50,395 nt of DNA, from positions 1-50,395 of the forward strand of contig JABXHO010000091.1 of NCBI GenBank assembly GCA_013373595.1. The letters run 5' to 3'. This document shows, piece by piece, positions 50,185-50,395 of this stretch. The position numbers and the translations under genes were made by a program. The notes beneath the pieces are model-generated. The model was not told the DNA's origin and did no database searches. It saw only the letters and a list, made by a program, of their open reading frames with translations. This DNA is from Flavobacteriales bacterium (lineage in GTDB: Bacteria > Bacteroidota > Bacteroidia > Flavobacteriales_D > Crocinitomicaceae). The number at the start of each line of letters is the position of its first letter. Position 1 is the first letter of the stretch.

Positions 50185-50217
50185 AAAAAACGCAAAAAGA
50201 ACGCAAACCGAAAACAA

Positions 50218-50247
50218 AAAGGGTTTCAGAAATCTCTGAAACCCTTT
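50218..50247. terminator. Bidirectional terminator between the HTH gene and tRNA-Arg
   Basis: A 13-bp stem (50218-50230 with 50235-50247, AAAGGGTTTCAGA and its complement) closes an AATC loop, with T-rich flanks on both strands. It ends the HTH gene from the left and the tRNA from the right. Confidence 0.85.
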
Positions 50248-50259
50248 ATTTGTCTATTG

Positions 50260-50333
50260 TGAGCCCGCTAGGATTCGAACCTAGGACCGCCTCCTTAGAA
50301 GGGAGGTGCTCTATCCAGCTGAGCTACGAGCCC
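50260..50333 (-). tRNA. tRNA-Arg, anticodon TCT
   Basis: On the minus strand the sequence folds as a full cloverleaf: acceptor GGGCTCG/CGGGCTC with two G-T pairs, D-arm GCTC/GAGC, anticodon stem CCTCC/GGAGG around CTTCTAA (anticodon TCT), T-arm CTAGG-TTCGAAT-CCTAG and discriminator A. CCA is not encoded. It reads AGA codons. Confidence 0.95.
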
Positions 50334-50352
50334 GAATTTGAACCAATTTAGC

Positions 50353-50378
50353 AAAAAAAAGGGATGATTGCTCATCCC
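50353..50378 (-). terminator. Terminator-like hairpin between the two tRNAs
   Basis: GGGATGA (50361-50367) pairs with TCATCCC (50372-50378), loop TTGC, followed on the minus strand by eight T residues. It lies just 3' of the partial tRNA at the right edge. Confidence 0.8.
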
Positions 50379-50385
50379 TCTTCTA

Positions 50386-50395
50386 GTCGGGGTGG
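50386..50395 (-). tRNA. 3' end of a probable tRNA-Pro (cut by the window edge)
   Basis: The last ten bases, GTCGGGGTGG on the plus strand, equal the 3' acceptor end (CCACCCCGAC) typical of Bacteroidota tRNA-Pro genes. It is placed directly before a terminator and beside another tRNA. Too little is visible for certainty. Confidence 0.4.

Noticed and set aside
50260-50333. Attachment-site duplication of the tRNA-Arg 3' end
   Set aside because: No second copy of the 3' end was found by eye in the window.

Overview
The window reads as a chromosomal segment of a Bacteroidota bacterium, most likely of the Flavobacteriales (Crocinitomicaceae/Fluviicola-like). The evidence is two type IX secretion (T9SS) C-terminal sorting domains, HmuY-type heme-binding proteins beside a TonB-dependent receptor, promoters of the Bacteroidota TTG-N20-TAnnTTTG type, and many lipoproteins with an SCKK-type lipobox. 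The family placement is inference.

Layout. 1-437 is the 5' part of ttcA (minus strand). 540-11453 is an iron/heme acquisition block on the minus strand. Its upstream operon encodes a DUF6607 protein, an exported ankyrin protein, a DUF2271 protein and a PepSY/flavodoxin/FAD reductase. It is followed by a T9SS-secreted HmuY-like protein, a TonB receptor coupled to an HmuY lipoprotein, and a DUF4856 lipoprotein. The upstream regions of the block carry two recurring palindromes that nothing else in the window shares. 11682-11789 is a 35-residue membrane protein gene with one of these promoters. 11897-17764 is a seven-gene minus-strand run: ECF sigma factor, double USP, PepSY-like protein, arginine decarboxylase, agmatinase, RMD1-like protein and deoxyhypusine synthase-like protein. 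17928-19550 is a soluble two-component system. 19651-21004 holds small genes.

21229-31069 is the most interesting region. Eight overlapping plus-strand genes encode a three-segment membrane protein, a DUF4178 protein, a lipoprotein with a Gly-rich tail, a double DUF350 protein, a membrane-fused aminopropyltransferase, a multi-pass membrane protein, a Tat-exported FAD oxidoreductase and AdoMet decarboxylase. They converge, with 14 bp overlap, on a minus-strand trio: a K+-channel-like protein, a protein with a Cys/Gly-rich tail and a GRDP-like (DUF1399-type) protein. I interpret this as a poorly described envelope-associated polyamine system.

31285-33776 is an operon for exported proteins, including a second ankyrin protein. 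33888-36225 encodes a membrane-anchored TPR-LuxR regulator and an unknown protein. 36.3-50.2 kb looks accessory: gene remnants, a paralogous lipoprotein pair, and a 2966-residue Rhs/YD-repeat protein ending in a JAMM metalloprotease-like toxin domain, with a 1-bp-overlapping lipoprotein gene as candidate immunity. These are followed by a T9SS beta-propeller-like protein and a small HTH protein, and the segment ends at tRNA-Arg(TCT), with the 3' end of a probable tRNA-Pro at the window edge.

All domain names come from reading motifs by eye; no database search was run.
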